Shown here: positions 38,934-47,958 of the stretch, one piece after another
Numbering within the stretch: the first letter of the stretch is position 1
Layout: every line of letters starts with the position of its first letter
DNA from: Pseudoalteromonas aliena SW19
GTDB taxonomy: Bacteria > Pseudomonadota > Gammaproteobacteria > Enterobacterales > Alteromonadaceae
Direction of reading: 5' to 3'
Length of the DNA stretch: 64,000 nt
Assembly: GCF_014905615.1 (NCBI RefSeq)
Contig: NZ_AQGU01000026.1
Coordinates: forward strand, 1 to 64,000
Program-made: the position numbers and the translations under genes
Notes under the pieces: model-generated
Seen by the model: only the letters and a program-made list of their open reading frames with translations
Told to the model about the DNA's origin: nothing
Databases searched by the model: none

Positions 38934-39953
38934 TTGTTACGGCTATCCAGTGTTTTCTTTTGTTTATTACTAAACGTTCAGCAAGTATTTGCAGAAGACT
39001 TTAGTGGCTTCAAAAATAAGTTAGACTTAGCTGAAGATTATCTAGTTGTTAGTCCATCCCGCTCTATCACTATTCTTGAAAGCCTTGATAATTTAGATAA
39101 TGCTCCCCCTGAGCTGTTTATTCGTTGGCACCAAATTTACGCACGGACAGCCGTTTATACTAGTCACTATGATCAGCTTCACAAATCTTTAGAAGCTATT
39201 TTTAAACATCATAAAACGGCTTACTTTCAACAAAACATGACCTCTATTATGAGTGCTTTAGGAATATGGCTACGCCACGCTGGATACTTCAATGATGCAG
39301 AACTCGCGTTTGAATGCAGCTATAAATACGCCAAAAATGACCGTCAACGCCTAACACTTATCAACAGTATAGCTATTGTGGCCAGTTCAAAAGGTGACTA
39401 TATAAAAGCGCGTAATTTATATATTGATAACCACAAAATTGCCTTAGATCTAAATTTATCAAATGTGGCTGCCCTTATAGAAAGTAATTTAGGGTATTTA
39501 GCCCTTTACGAAGGTAACACCGCTGACGCGGAATCATGGCTGCGCAAAGCATTTATTAATTACCAAAAAATCAACAAGCGGGCTGGACAGGTTTCTGCGG
39601 GACTTAATTTGCTTATGGTATTTTTAATTCAAGAGAATGTAGTTAACTTTGAAAGATTACACGAACCCACATCAACACTCACCCATGCATTTCCAAATGA
39701 AGCAAAAAAAGCACTGCTCTTATGGTTAGAAGCAGGTTACAAAAAGCTAACAGGCGGATACATGAGCCGTAACGAAAAAGAGCAACTACAGGTTGCGTAT
39801 AAACAGTTAGAAAGCGATAAAATAAAAATGCTCGTGCACAATCATTTAGCAAAAAAACTAGAGATGAGCCTAGATCTGCCCACTACTCCAACCCCAAAAC
39901 GCTTTTCCAGCACTTGGTTTAATTTAGTTAAAACATGTAACTGGGAAATTTAA
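38934..39953 (+). CDS. Secreted protein with TPR-like helical repeats, unknown function
   Basis: Protein of 339 residues that I do not recognise beyond its architecture. A Sec signal peptide (about 1-20) ends with VFA before EDF. Residues 100-220 contain helical pairs resembling tetratricopeptide repeats, for example GYFNDAELAFECSYKYA, GDYIKARNLYIDNHKIA and GNTADAESWLRKAFINY. No catalytic or membrane domain follows, so it may be a periplasmic binding or scaffold protein. Some TPR-containing signalling proteins start this way, but no GGDEF or kinase domain is present here. Translation starts at TTG after a GAGG ribosome site. It stands alone between the dapD terminator and phhB. Confidence 0.7.
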   Translation: MLRLSSVFFCLLLNVQQVFAEDFSGFKNKLDLAEDYLVVSPSRSITILESLDNLDNAPPELFIRWHQIYARTAVYTSHYDQLHKSLEAIFKHHKTAYFQQNMTSIMSALGIWLRHAGYFNDAELAFECSYKYAKNDRQRLTLINSIAIVASSKGDYIKARNLYIDNHKIALDLNLSNVAALIESNLGYLALYEGNTADAESWLRKAFINYQKINKRAGQVSAGLNLLMVFLIQENVVNFERLHEPTSTLTHAFPNEAKKALLLWLEAGYKKLTGGYMSRNEKEQLQVAYKQLESDKIKMLVHNHLAKKLEMSLDLPTTPTPKRFSSTWFNLVKTCNWEI

Positions 39954-40080
39954 ACTGCGTTAAGCCCTGTTCAAGTAATAAAGTTCAGCACAAAATTAGA
40001 CAACAATATTTGATTATATACTTAAAGTAAAAAGGCACTTAAAAAGTACCTTTGTTGGTTTACTCAATTAATATTTTTTA

Positions 40081-40425
40081 TTACAGCGCGTTAAATACGT
40101 CGTCTGTTTTAGCTGCGCAAATAAAGTCGTTTTTGTGTAGGCCTTTAATTGAATGGCTCCACCACGTAACGGTTACTTTGCCCCACTCGGTTAATAAACC
40201 TGGGTGATGGCCTTCGTCTTCTGCCATGTCGCCTACTTTGTTAGTAAACGCGATAGCCTGTTTAAAGTTTTTAAATTTATAAACACGCTCAAGCTGCATA
40301 ATGCCGTTGCGTACTTCTGGTACCCAGTCTGGGATATTAGTAATTAATTGCGCTAACTCTTCGTCAGATACCTTTGGCGCATCTACATGACAGGCTTCGC
40401 ATTTTTGTGCACTTAATGAAGACAT
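40081..40425 (-). CDS. phhB: Pterin-4a-carbinolamine dehydratase
   Basis: Dehydrates the 4a-hydroxy-tetrahydropterin made by phenylalanine hydroxylase, so the cofactor can be recycled. It has 114 residues. The signature region [29 protein letters not shown] has the conserved His-His pair and the later His. It lies 38 bases after phhA, so one transcript is likely. An N-terminal CEACHVD segment adds two cysteines with no obvious role. Confidence 0.94.
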   Translation of the reverse strand: MSSLSAQKCEACHVDAPKVSDEELAQLITNIPDWVPEVRNGIMQLERVYKFKNFKQAIAFTNKVGDMAEDEGHHPGLLTEWGKVTVTWWSHSIKGLHKNDFICAAKTDDVFNAL

Positions 40426-40463
40426 TCTAAATCCTTACTTTTTAGCTTTTTGAGCATTAATGT

Positions 40464-41261
40464 TTAACTGGCTAATTTTTCTTTTGGTGGAAATTTTGGG
40501 TCGTGCAAACCAAGCTCTTTAGCTTGCTCAACCAAAGTCATAATATCCATTTGCGATATATCAAACAGATCATGAATCGAATTTATGGTGTAGTACTGTG
40601 GTTGCATAATATCAATACGGTACGGAGTACGCAGTACATCAAGCACATTCATTGGGCTGATTTCTGGAGTATTCGAGTATACGTACTGAGTTTCACCTGG
40701 GCTTGATAAAATACCGCCGCCGTAAATACGCAGGCCGTCTTCGGTTTGCATTAAACCAAATTCAACCGTAAACCAGTATATACGCGCAAGGTATACACGG
40801 TCTTTTTTCTGCGCTGCGTAACCTAATTGCCCGTACTTATGCGTAAACTCGGCAAAGTCAGGGTTAGTTAGCATGGCGCAATGGCCAAATATTTCATGAA
40901 AAATATCTGGCTCTTGTAGGTAGTCAAATTCTTCGCGGCTACGAATAAATGTAGCTACCGGAAACTGCTTGTTTGCCAGTAATCTAAAGAACTCATCAAA
41001 GTCGATAAGCGCAGGTACTGGTGCAACTTGCCAACCGGTAGTGGCGAGTAATACGTCGTTTAGTTCGCTTAACTGCGGAATACGATCGTGTGGCAGGTTA
41101 ATCTTTTTTAACCCTTGCATATACTCGTTGCAGGCTTTTCCTTCAATACATGCAAGTTGGCGTGCTACAAGCTCAGACCAAATTTTATTTTCTTCATCAC
41201 TCCAATGTATAACACCATTTTCATCGGGTGTTTTAGATGTGTATTTACTTGCTTTAGCCAT
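40464..41261 (-). CDS. phhA: Phenylalanine-4-monooxygenase
   Basis: Iron- and tetrahydropterin-dependent enzyme that hydroxylates phenylalanine to tyrosine. It has 265 residues, the usual bacterial single-domain form lacking the ACT regulatory domain. The iron ligands are His122, His127 (in DIFHEIFGHCAML) and Glu167 (YWFTVEFGL). Followed by phhB. A TyrR/PhhR-like site lies about 145 bases upstream. It probably supports aromatic amino acid catabolism. Confidence 0.96.
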   Translation of the reverse strand: MAKASKYTSKTPDENGVIHWSDEENKIWSELVARQLACIEGKACNEYMQGLKKINLPHDRIPQLSELNDVLLATTGWQVAPVPALIDFDEFFRLLANKQFPVATFIRSREEFDYLQEPDIFHEIFGHCAMLTNPDFAEFTHKYGQLGYAAQKKDRVYLARIYWFTVEFGLMQTEDGLRIYGGGILSSPGETQYVYSNTPEISPMNVLDVLRTPYRIDIMQPQYYTINSIHDLFDISQMDIMTLVEQAKELGLHDPKFPPKEKLAS

Positions 41262-41404
41262 AAGTACCTTCTTGGGTGTGAGCCCTAAATCGGTGTCAGT
41301 GTGATACTCAAACCTATTGAATATCGAATGACCCCATACTATGCAAAAGTGAAGAAAAGTTTAATAGATAGGCTAACATCAGTATTTGTCGCGATCACTT
41401 AAAT

Positions 41405-41422
41405 CGTAAAGTTAAAATTACA
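41405..41422. promoter_or_regulatory. Candidate TyrR/PhhR box upstream of phhA
   Basis: CGTAAA-N6-ATTACA fits the TGTAAA-N6-TTTACA operator with one mismatch per arm, keeping the key G and C. PhhR/TyrR control of phhAB is known in several gammaproteobacteria. A single degenerate match in AT-rich DNA is weak evidence. Confidence 0.3.
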
Positions 41423-41498
41423 CCTTTGGCACATTAAAAATACAGACCTTTAAATAAAGGCCTGCAGCTTACCTTTACATGTACACAATTAAATACGC

Positions 41499-42680
41499 CT
41501 AACCAATTTTAGTAAAAGCTTGGTCTAAATCACTAATAATGTCGTTAACATCTTCAAGCCCAACCGAGAGTCTGATCAGCCCATCACTTATTCCAGCAGC
41601 GGCTCGCTCCTCTGGCGTATAAGGCGAGTGAGTCATAGATGCAGGATGCTGAATCAGTGTTTCAGCGTCGCCGAGGCTTACTGCAAGTGTACAAAGTTTC
41701 ATACTATCAATAAATTGTGCGCCATCTTGTAGCGTGCCTTTTATTTCAAATGCAATAACACCACCAGCGGCTTTCATTTGGTTACCAATAAACTTATAAC
41801 CTGGGTGCGATTTAAGCCCTGGGTAATATACGGTGCTTACTTGTGGGTGCGCGTCTAGATATTCGGCTATTGTTTGTGCGCTTTGACAATGGCGCTCTAT
41901 TCTAATGGCGAGTGTTTTTAGACCTCGATTAATTAGCCATGCATCGTGCGGGCTTATGGTTGCACCAATGTCTTTTAGTACCGTCATTTTAATGTGTGTT
42001 ATGTGCTCAAGCGATCCACATACAATACCGGCGACTACGTCTCCGTGGCCGTTTAAGTACTTGGTCGCACTATGCATTATAATGTCGATACCGTATTTTT
42101 TAGGCGATTGCAGTAACGGCGTTAAAAAGGTGTTGTCGACCACACTAATTAAACTGTGCTCTTTAGCAACTGCGCCAATGAGTGCCAAATCAATAACCGC
42201 CATAGTGGGGTTGATTGGCGTTTCTACAAATATCATTTTTGAATTAGGTTTGATGGCAGCGCGTAGTTCGTCCTCGTTGGTCATATCAACAAAGGTGACT
42301 TCAATTCCCCAGCGCGGCAACATGTGCGAGAAAAACGCAAAGGTACAACCATATAAAGCACTTGAGGCAACAAGGTGATCTCCCTGCGATAAAAAGCTCA
42401 GTACTGAAGCGGACACAGCGCCCATACCCGTGGCAGTTGCCGCAGCTGCTTCACACCCCTCTAGTTGGGCAACTTTCTGCTCAAGCTCTGTGGTTGTAGG
42501 GTTTCCTAGACGCGTATAAATATAGCCTGGTTCGTCGCCTGCAAAACGCGCTGCACCTTGTGCGGCATTTTCAAAATGAAAAGTAGAGGTTTGATACAAA
42601 GGAGAAGTGAGTGCGCCGTGAGGATCGTTTGCTTTTTGTGGTCCGTGAATACATTGGGTGTTTATATGATGCTTGCTCAT
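41499..42680 (-). CDS. megL: Methionine gamma-lyase
   Basis: PLP enzyme of the Cys/Met metabolism family that splits methionine to methanethiol, 2-oxobutyrate and ammonia. It has 393 residues. The PLP lysine is Lys207 in MHSATKYLNGHGD. The YTRLGNPT block and the active-site tyrosine are present. Cys112 in ALYGCTFAFF matches the cysteine that marks methionine gamma-lyases and distinguishes them from cystathionine enzymes. It is a single gene; release of volatile methanethiol is expected. Cystathionine or homocysteine lyase side activity is possible. Confidence 0.9.
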   Translation of the reverse strand: MSKHHINTQCIHGPQKANDPHGALTSPLYQTSTFHFENAAQGAARFAGDEPGYIYTRLGNPTTTELEQKVAQLEGCEAAAATATGMGAVSASVLSFLSQGDHLVASSALYGCTFAFFSHMLPRWGIEVTFVDMTNEDELRAAIKPNSKMIFVETPINPTMAVIDLALIGAVAKEHSLISVVDNTFLTPLLQSPKKYGIDIIMHSATKYLNGHGDVVAGIVCGSLEHITHIKMTVLKDIGATISPHDAWLINRGLKTLAIRIERHCQSAQTIAEYLDAHPQVSTVYYPGLKSHPGYKFIGNQMKAAGGVIAFEIKGTLQDGAQFIDSMKLCTLAVSLGDAETLIQHPASMTHSPYTPEERAAAGISDGLIRLSVGLEDVNDIISDLDQAFTKIG

Positions 42681-42782
42681 TGTAGGCTCATTTTTTGATT
42701 ATTATGTTTTTGCGATTCAACAATCAAAACGTATGCGCTTACAAACAGCAAGCATGCCGGATGCTCAGATGGCTATTTGTGT

Positions 42783-42805
42783 AAAAACCGTGCAGCGCAC
42801 GTTTG
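42783..42805 (-). terminator. Terminator after ycjF
   Basis: On the minus strand AACGTGC-GCT-GCACGGTT forms a stem followed by TTT. It lies about 25 bases past the ycjF stop. The wider GTGTA/TACAC flanks could extend the hairpin. Confidence 0.5.
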
Positions 42806-42829
42806 TACACAAATATTGCCACTGCTAAT

Positions 42830-43855
42830 CTAATGTGTTGGTTCAGCCTTTTTACGGCCCATAATTTTACTTCCGATGCTTTGCACAGTGCCTTTTAACA
42901 AGCTGCGCTTATTTTCAAGCCGCGGTAATGGGCGACTAAGCTCCATTGCTTTGTAACCAATACGCGCAGTAAAAATACCGGCGCTTACGCCCTGCGCAGC
43001 CCGACCCGAAAGTTTACCTAGTAGCTCTGCGCTCAGTGCCGTAGCTGCAAGGTCAGATACAAGCTCAGCACTGCCAACAAACATCACCTGCCTTATTAGC
43101 ATACGGTATAACTTTATACGGCTCGCGTAGCCAAAACCAATGCCATAAATTTTACCAATTTGTTCTATTAATTTAGTCCCGCGCCAAAGCACGGCCATCA
43201 TATCCACCAGCGCAAGTGGGCTTAGAGCAACTAGCAGTGCAGATTCAGTCGCAAAACGATTTATAAGCTTTTTGGCTTTGGTATCTTGAGTTATTAATAG
43301 ACTATTGGCATACAGCGTCATTATTTCTTTGTCGCTGTGATGCATCGCTACTTGGTTTTTAAAAGTTTCAAAATTATCGAGTTGCTGATGCTTATTAAGC
43401 TTTTCAAGCCAAGGGAGTGCACCACCTACTTGCTCGCTGTTTAAAAGCCTGTCGGCTTCAACTCGGTGTAGTTGGTTACGCTTTAAACTGCGCAGCATTC
43501 GATACTCTCGCCACAATAAGCGCCCTATTAGCAGCACGCCACTTACAACCGCAGTTAAATAAATACTCCCTAAAATAATTGACTGCTCGAAAGCAAATAC
43601 TAACGAGTACGCAAACTCTAAAAGCACCAGTACTATAAAACTAATAGCAAAAACACCTTTAAGCGTTTGCCACTTTGACTTTTTATACACAGGTTCCAAA
43701 TCTATTGCTGGCTCTAGTGCTTCATCTTCAAGTTCTTCGTAATCACTTTGCCCGCGCTGAATAATTTTTGCAGGTGCTAAAACGGGCTCCTTTTGCTCAG
43801 TGCTTTGCGTATCTATACGACGCCCTGCTTGAAACTGTTGGTTTGACTCACTCAT
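42830..43855 (-). CDS. ycjF: TIGR01620/DUF697 family membrane protein YcjF
   Basis: Inner-membrane protein of 341 residues found with YcjX and induced with the phage-shock response in E. coli; precise role unknown. The N-terminal 65 residues are acidic and polar. Two membrane helices follow (about 68-115, GVFAISFIVLVLLEFAYSLV and a second). The DUF697 region then carries LSPLALVDMMAVLWRGTKLIEQIG and a final AAQGVSAGIFTARIGYKAMELSRPL block. Its ATG overlaps the ycjX stop by 4 bases. Confidence 0.9.
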   Translation of the reverse strand: MSESNQQFQAGRRIDTQSTEQKEPVLAPAKIIQRGQSDYEELEDEALEPAIDLEPVYKKSKWQTLKGVFAISFIVLVLLEFAYSLVFAFEQSIILGSIYLTAVVSGVLLIGRLLWREYRMLRSLKRNQLHRVEADRLLNSEQVGGALPWLEKLNKHQQLDNFETFKNQVAMHHSDKEIMTLYANSLLITQDTKAKKLINRFATESALLVALSPLALVDMMAVLWRGTKLIEQIGKIYGIGFGYASRIKLYRMLIRQVMFVGSAELVSDLAATALSAELLGKLSGRAAQGVSAGIFTARIGYKAMELSRPLPRLENKRSLLKGTVQSIGSKIMGRKKAEPTH

Positions 43856-45270
43856 GTTAATTTGTCTCCTAGCAGGTACTGCATGACATGATCTAATCGA
43901 ATGTGTTTTAGTTGTTTATCAGGGCTCGGCATTGGCGAGAATGATAAAAACTCAAACCCTTGTGCTGGCCACTCACGTTTATTGAGCATTCGCGTGGGTG
44001 GTTGCGGTGGTAAATACGTAAGCCAATCAGGCTCGTTTAACGATTTGCCATAAATGCAATCAAGCGTTTGGCCTTTGTCGGTAATTTGGCGTGGCTGCGT
44101 GGCTGCAATTGACGACATTGCCATGGTTTCTATTTGTACGCCATCAAACTTTAAATGATTACTTTGCTCATGCACGAGCGAATCAAGTAGCAGTGCTAAG
44201 TCTTTATGGTACTTTGCACTTATATGGTCCGACTTATTAGCTGCAAACAATATTTTGTCTATGTTTGGTTTAAATAAACGTTTAAAAAAGCCTGATTCGC
44301 CATAATTAAAGTGCGCGAGTAATTGATTTATTACACTGCTTTGTTCTTGCAGGGTTTCATGTCCTTCGTTTAATGCACTAAGTACATCTACAAGTACAAT
44401 TTGTCGATCAAAGTGCCTAAAATGCTCATTATAAAATGGTTTTACAACTTCTTTAATATAGGCGTTAAAGCGTTTAATTAAATGCGCTAAATTAGAACCT
44501 GCAACAACATCGTCACTATTTATCTCACCCGATACCGGAAAAAACAATAACAATGGCGCGCCTTGTAAATCACCTGGCATAAGCATTCGCCCAGGTTGTA
44601 GCATGGCAAGTTTAGTGTCTTTTTTAAGCCCTACCAACATGCTTTGATAAAGCTGAGCAATATGAGCAAGTGCGTTTTCATCTACAGGTGCGTTTAAGTC
44701 AAGTTGCTCAACGGCCATTAAAAAATCACTTGATGCGTTTACGCGCGAAGGCTGAGTTAATAACGGATATTGCTGCTCGCACCATTGAGAATAGCTTTGC
44801 TCAAGCATAGGTAAATCAAGGAGCCATTCACCCGGGTAGTCAATAATATCTAAATAAAGCGTTGATTGCGGCGAAAAGTGCCCACGCAGCCCCGCATTAC
44901 TTTGGTACTTTATTGCCAAGCGTAGTGTATTAATACGCTCGGTTGATGCAGGCCATGAGGGATCGCCATCGCTGGGTAATAATGAATTTAACGCGCGGGT
45001 ATAATTAAATGTAGGGACTTTTAACGCTTCTTGTGGCACAACTTTAGTGGCAACGTGGCGATGCTCACGCATTACATCAAAAAAAGGTAAATTTTTATCG
45101 TCCGCTTGGGTTGTTAAGTGTTTAACAAGCGCGGTAATAAACGCTGTTTTACCGCTGCCACTTAGGCCCGTTACGGCCAGCTTTACGTGCTGATCTAAAC
45201 TACGATGAAGGGCTTTTTGTGCTTTGCCTTTAATGCTTTTAAAGGTCTTTTTTGCAAATGATTGGCTCAT
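43852..45270 (-). CDS. ycjX: YcjX family P-loop NTPase
   Basis: Predicted GTPase-like protein of 472 residues associated with envelope stress. A P-loop lies near residue 34 (VTGLSGSGKTAFITALV). The family blocks LYLDIIDYPGEWLLDLPML, LLLFFPVSGE and FAANKSDHI follow. The frame opens at a GTG at 45306, but the ATG at 45270 gives the same distance to the P-loop as in E. coli YcjX and is preferred. Coupled to ycjF and placed just after pspC, about 60 bases away. It may therefore belong to the Psp regulon. Confidence 0.92.
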   Translation of the reverse strand: MSQSFAKKTFKSIKGKAQKALHRSLDQHVKLAVTGLSGSGKTAFITALVKHLTTQADDKNLPFFDVMREHRHVATKVVPQEALKVPTFNYTRALNSLLPSDGDPSWPASTERINTLRLAIKYQSNAGLRGHFSPQSTLYLDIIDYPGEWLLDLPMLEQSYSQWCEQQYPLLTQPSRVNASSDFLMAVEQLDLNAPVDENALAHIAQLYQSMLVGLKKDTKLAMLQPGRMLMPGDLQGAPLLLFFPVSGEINSDDVVAGSNLAHLIKRFNAYIKEVVKPFYNEHFRHFDRQIVLVDVLSALNEGHETLQEQSSVINQLLAHFNYGESGFFKRLFKPNIDKILFAANKSDHISAKYHKDLALLLDSLVHEQSNHLKFDGVQIETMAMSSIAATQPRQITDKGQTLDCIYGKSLNEPDWLTYLPPQPPTRMLNKREWPAQGFEFLSFSPMPSPDKQLKHIRLDHVMQYLLGDKLT

Positions 45271-45333
45271 AAAGTGTCTTGCACCTAATTTGCCGTAATT
45301 TATCACGCTGCAAATAAGGTGCTATTAAATCCT

Positions 45334-45735
45334 TTAAAGTTTGTTAATTTCACGGCTCACCGTAAACTCGCTTGAAGTAACATGGCGCTCCATATCTTGA
45401 AGGCGAGTATCTACGCGCGTTAAACGCTCTTTTAAATCTTGCAAAGCACGGCGCGGTGGCTCGCCTTTTTGCCATACTTTAAATTTTACTTCTAGTGGAT
45501 CACCATGTTTAGCAGAGCTTGTATTATTAGCTGTAGTTGGCTCTTTTTTATCCAAAATAAACCAAGCAGCAATATACGCTACCACAAATAATGGACCACC
45601 CGTTAGCAGTACCGCACTAACAAATATAATGCGAACTAACCATAATTCCATATTAAAGTAGTCACTTAATCCCGCACATACACCCGCTATTTTACCGCGC
45701 TGTGGGTCTCTTAATAATTCGCGTTTGGTACTCAT
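45334..45735 (-). CDS. pspC: Phage shock protein C
   Basis: Inner-membrane partner of PspB that relieves PspF inhibition by binding PspA when the membrane is stressed. It has 133 residues. The PspC domain is at 5-63 (LLRDPQRGKIAGVCAGLSDY, then a hydrophobic helix ending AAWFILD). The C-terminal cytoplasmic part has a charged helix with possible leucine-zipper character (LQDLKERLTRVDTRLQDME). It overlaps pspB by 4 bases. Confidence 0.94.
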   Translation of the reverse strand: MSTKRELLRDPQRGKIAGVCAGLSDYFNMELWLVRIIFVSAVLLTGGPLFVVAYIAAWFILDKKEPTTANNTSSAKHGDPLEVKFKVWQKGEPPRRALQDLKERLTRVDTRLQDMERHVTSSEFTVSREINKL

Positions 45736-45965
45736 ACTTTACGTCTCCATTGTGGTGACTCTTGATCAAGTAGTGCTTCTAACGTTTCTACTCTGTCAGC
45801 CATTTTTTCGGCCTTTTGTGCAAGTTCCAGTAACTGACGATGTTCGTGCTCACTCAACCCTTGACTGACTTGTTTTTTGCTACGGTAGTGTAAAATTAAC
45901 CACAGCGGTGCAACAAAAATCATAAACAAGATAAATGGTGCAACTAATATCTCTGGATCAAACAT
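45732..45965 (-). CDS. pspB: Phage shock protein B
   Basis: Small inner-membrane sensor protein of 77 residues. One N-terminal helix (about 8-27, FILFMIFVAPLWLILHY) is followed by a cytoplasmic coiled region with heptad leucines (LLELAQKAEKMADRVETLEALL). It acts with PspC to sense membrane stress. It overlaps pspC and lies 74 bases after pspA. Confidence 0.93.
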   Translation of the reverse strand: MFDPEILVAPFILFMIFVAPLWLILHYRSKKQVSQGLSEHEHRQLLELAQKAEKMADRVETLEALLDQESPQWRRKV

Positions 45966-46010
45966 AACCCTCTCCTAACAATCCGTTTTGATGTTTTTAA
46001 GCAGTGGGGC

Positions 46011-46025
46011 ACATGGGCCCCATGT
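46011..46025. other. Palindrome between pspA and pspB
   Basis: ACATGGGCCCCATGT is an almost perfect palindrome lying 15 bases past the pspA stop. It could fold in the mRNA and raise PspA output over PspBC, a ratio expected from the Psp mechanism. This role is inference. Confidence 0.3.
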
Positions 46026-46039
46026 ATTTTTATATGCAA

Positions 46040-46699
46040 TTATTTATCAGCTAGCTTCTTTTTAAGTTCGGCGAGCTCATCATCTATTTTTTCATTTTTT
46101 TGTAGATTAGCAATTTCGTCCGCTAACGTCTTTTTACCTAAATCGTAAGACTCAATTTGAGATTCTAGCCCATCAATTTTAGTTTCGTAACGTTCAAAGC
46201 GATTAAGTGCATCTTCTACTTTTGAGCTATCAAGTGCTTTTTTCACTTCAAGGCGCGACTCAGCCGAACGTTGACGAAGTATAATGGCTTTTTGACGAGA
46301 TTTAGCATCTGCTAGCTTTTCTTGTAGTGTCGTTACTTCTTGTTGAAGTTTCTCTATGTGAGACTCTACATGTTCAAGTTCACTTGTTACTGTAGCAACG
46401 GCATCAGCCGACTTTTGTTTTTCAAGTAATGCTGAGCGCGCTAAATCGTCGCGATCTTTACTTAACGCAAGTTCTGCTTTCTCTTGCCAATCGGTTACTT
46501 GCGCTTTTAAAGTGTCTACACGACGTACAATTTCTTTTTTCTCAGCTAGTGTTTTAGCTGAAGTAGAACGCACTTCTACAAGCGTATCCTCCATTTCTTG
46601 AATAATCAGACGAACCATTTTTTCTGGGTCTTCTGCTTTATCTAAAATGGCGTTGATATTAGAGTTAACAATATCTGCAAAACGTGAAAAAATTCCCAT
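46040..46699 (-). CDS. pspA: Phage shock protein A
   Basis: ESCRT-III-like coiled-coil protein that coats stressed inner membrane and, when unstressed, binds and inhibits PspF. It has 219 residues. The amphipathic N-terminus MGIFSRFADIVNSNINAILD precedes long charged helices across the whole protein (LTEEK-like heptads such as EHVESHIEKLQQEVTTLQEK). First gene of pspABC, divergent from pspF, behind a sigma54-type site at 46747-46763. Confidence 0.96.
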   Translation of the reverse strand: MGIFSRFADIVNSNINAILDKAEDPEKMVRLIIQEMEDTLVEVRSTSAKTLAEKKEIVRRVDTLKAQVTDWQEKAELALSKDRDDLARSALLEKQKSADAVATVTSELEHVESHIEKLQQEVTTLQEKLADAKSRQKAIILRQRSAESRLEVKKALDSSKVEDALNRFERYETKIDGLESQIESYDLGKKTLADEIANLQKNEKIDDELAELKKKLADK

Positions 46700-46746
46700 A
46701 ACATTTACCTCTGTAATTAAAACGTAGTTAGTCTGCTATAACTAGT

Positions 46747-46763
46747 ATCAATATACTTGCCAA
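46747..46763 (-). promoter_or_regulatory. Sigma54-type promoter of pspABC
   Basis: The minus strand reads TTGGCAAGTATATTGAT. This keeps the -24 GG and the TGGCA and TTG cores at 10-base spacing, with GA instead of GC at -12. It would start transcription about 35 bases before pspA. PspF next door is the expected activator. Upstream PspF-binding sites were not resolved. Confidence 0.65.
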
Positions 46764-46885
46764 CTTTTTAAAAGATAAAATACACTTTATTTTCATTAAG
46801 TTAAACTATATATACAAATTTCTTTAGTTCTCCCCGATTATGAAATACACTAACTGTTAGTAAAAATGACCAAGAGTTAGGAAAT

Positions 46886-47950
46886 ATGAGCCAATATCGC
46901 CAACAGGATAATTTACTCGGCCAATCAGATAGCTTTTTATCTGTATTAGATCAGGTATCGCAGCTAGCTAATTTAGATAAGCCGGTGCTTATTATTGGTG
47001 AACGCGGCACAGGTAAGGAGCTAATAGCAGCACGCTTACATTTTTTATCTAAGCGTTGGGAGCAAAACTACGTAAAGCTCAACTGTGCAGCGCTTAACGA
47101 AAACCTACTCGAAAGTGAATTATTTGGCCATGAAAGCGGTGCGTTCACGGGGGCAAGTAAACGTCATGAGGGTCGTTTTGAACGCGCAAATAGCGGGACG
47201 TTATTTTTAGATGAACTAGCCAATACTTCCGCTATGGTACAAGAAAAATTGCTACGTGTTATTGAGTATGGTGAGTTTGAACGTGTTGGCGGCAAACAAA
47301 CCGTAAAAGTAGATACACGCTTAGTGTGCGCGACAAACGAGGACCTACCTTATTTAGCCGAGCAAGGTGAATTTAGAAGTGATTTACTCGATCGCCTCGC
47401 ATTTGACGTAATTACCCTACCGCCGCTGCGCGAACGCCAAGACGATATTATGCTTCTTGCTGAACAGTTTGCGATGAATATGGCACGCGATTTAGAATGG
47501 GCGTTATTTAGCGGCTTTACTCGCAGCGCGACCGACACACTCCTTAGCTATGATTGGCCTGGTAATATTCGTGAGCTTAAAAATGTTGTTGAGCGTAGTT
47601 TGTATCGCCATGGCAGTGAACATATTCCCGTTCACCAGATTATTTTAGACCCATTTGACAGCCCTTTTAGGCCAAAAGCGCGTGTTAAAGCGCCACTAGC
47701 GATTCAAGCCGTCAACGCAGATCCTATTGTTATTGCTCCACCTATTACTCAAGCGAGCACTGATATAGCCGTTGATATTCAATTTCCGTGTAGTCTCAAA
47801 GAGCGCTCAAACGATTTTGAAATAAATATGATTAATAAAGCGCTCGAGCATAGCCAATTTAATCAAAAGAAAACTGCAGAAGTACTTGGTTTAACGTATC
47901 ATCAATTACGTGGTTATCTTAAAAAATACAACTTGTTGGATCAACAATAG
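46886..47950 (+). CDS. pspF: Phage shock operon transcriptional activator
   Basis: Sigma54-dependent enhancer-binding protein of 354 residues that drives pspABC. It lacks an N-terminal receiver domain, as PspF does. The AAA+ domain begins near residue 10 with Walker A GERGTGKE. It has the sigma54-contact loop ESGAFTGAS, Walker B LFLDELA and the arginine-finger region. A Fis-type helix-turn-helix is at the C-terminus (QKKTAEVLGLTYHQLRGYLKK). It is divergent from pspA and 8 bases ahead of sapA. A linker of about 60 residues between AAA+ and HTH is unusually Pro/Ala/Ile-rich. Confidence 0.95.
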   Translation: MSQYRQQDNLLGQSDSFLSVLDQVSQLANLDKPVLIIGERGTGKELIAARLHFLSKRWEQNYVKLNCAALNENLLESELFGHESGAFTGASKRHEGRFERANSGTLFLDELANTSAMVQEKLLRVIEYGEFERVGGKQTVKVDTRLVCATNEDLPYLAEQGEFRSDLLDRLAFDVITLPPLRERQDDIMLLAEQFAMNMARDLEWALFSGFTRSATDTLLSYDWPGNIRELKNVVERSLYRHGSEHIPVHQIILDPFDSPFRPKARVKAPLAIQAVNADPIVIAPPITQASTDIAVDIQFPCSLKERSNDFEINMINKALEHSQFNQKKTAEVLGLTYHQLRGYLKKYNLLDQQ

Positions 47951-47958
47951 TAGAGGTT

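Noticed and set aside
41905..42378. Plus-strand 157-codon frame opposite megL
   Set aside because: Shadow of the methionine gamma-lyase gene. No ribosome site and no family resemblance.
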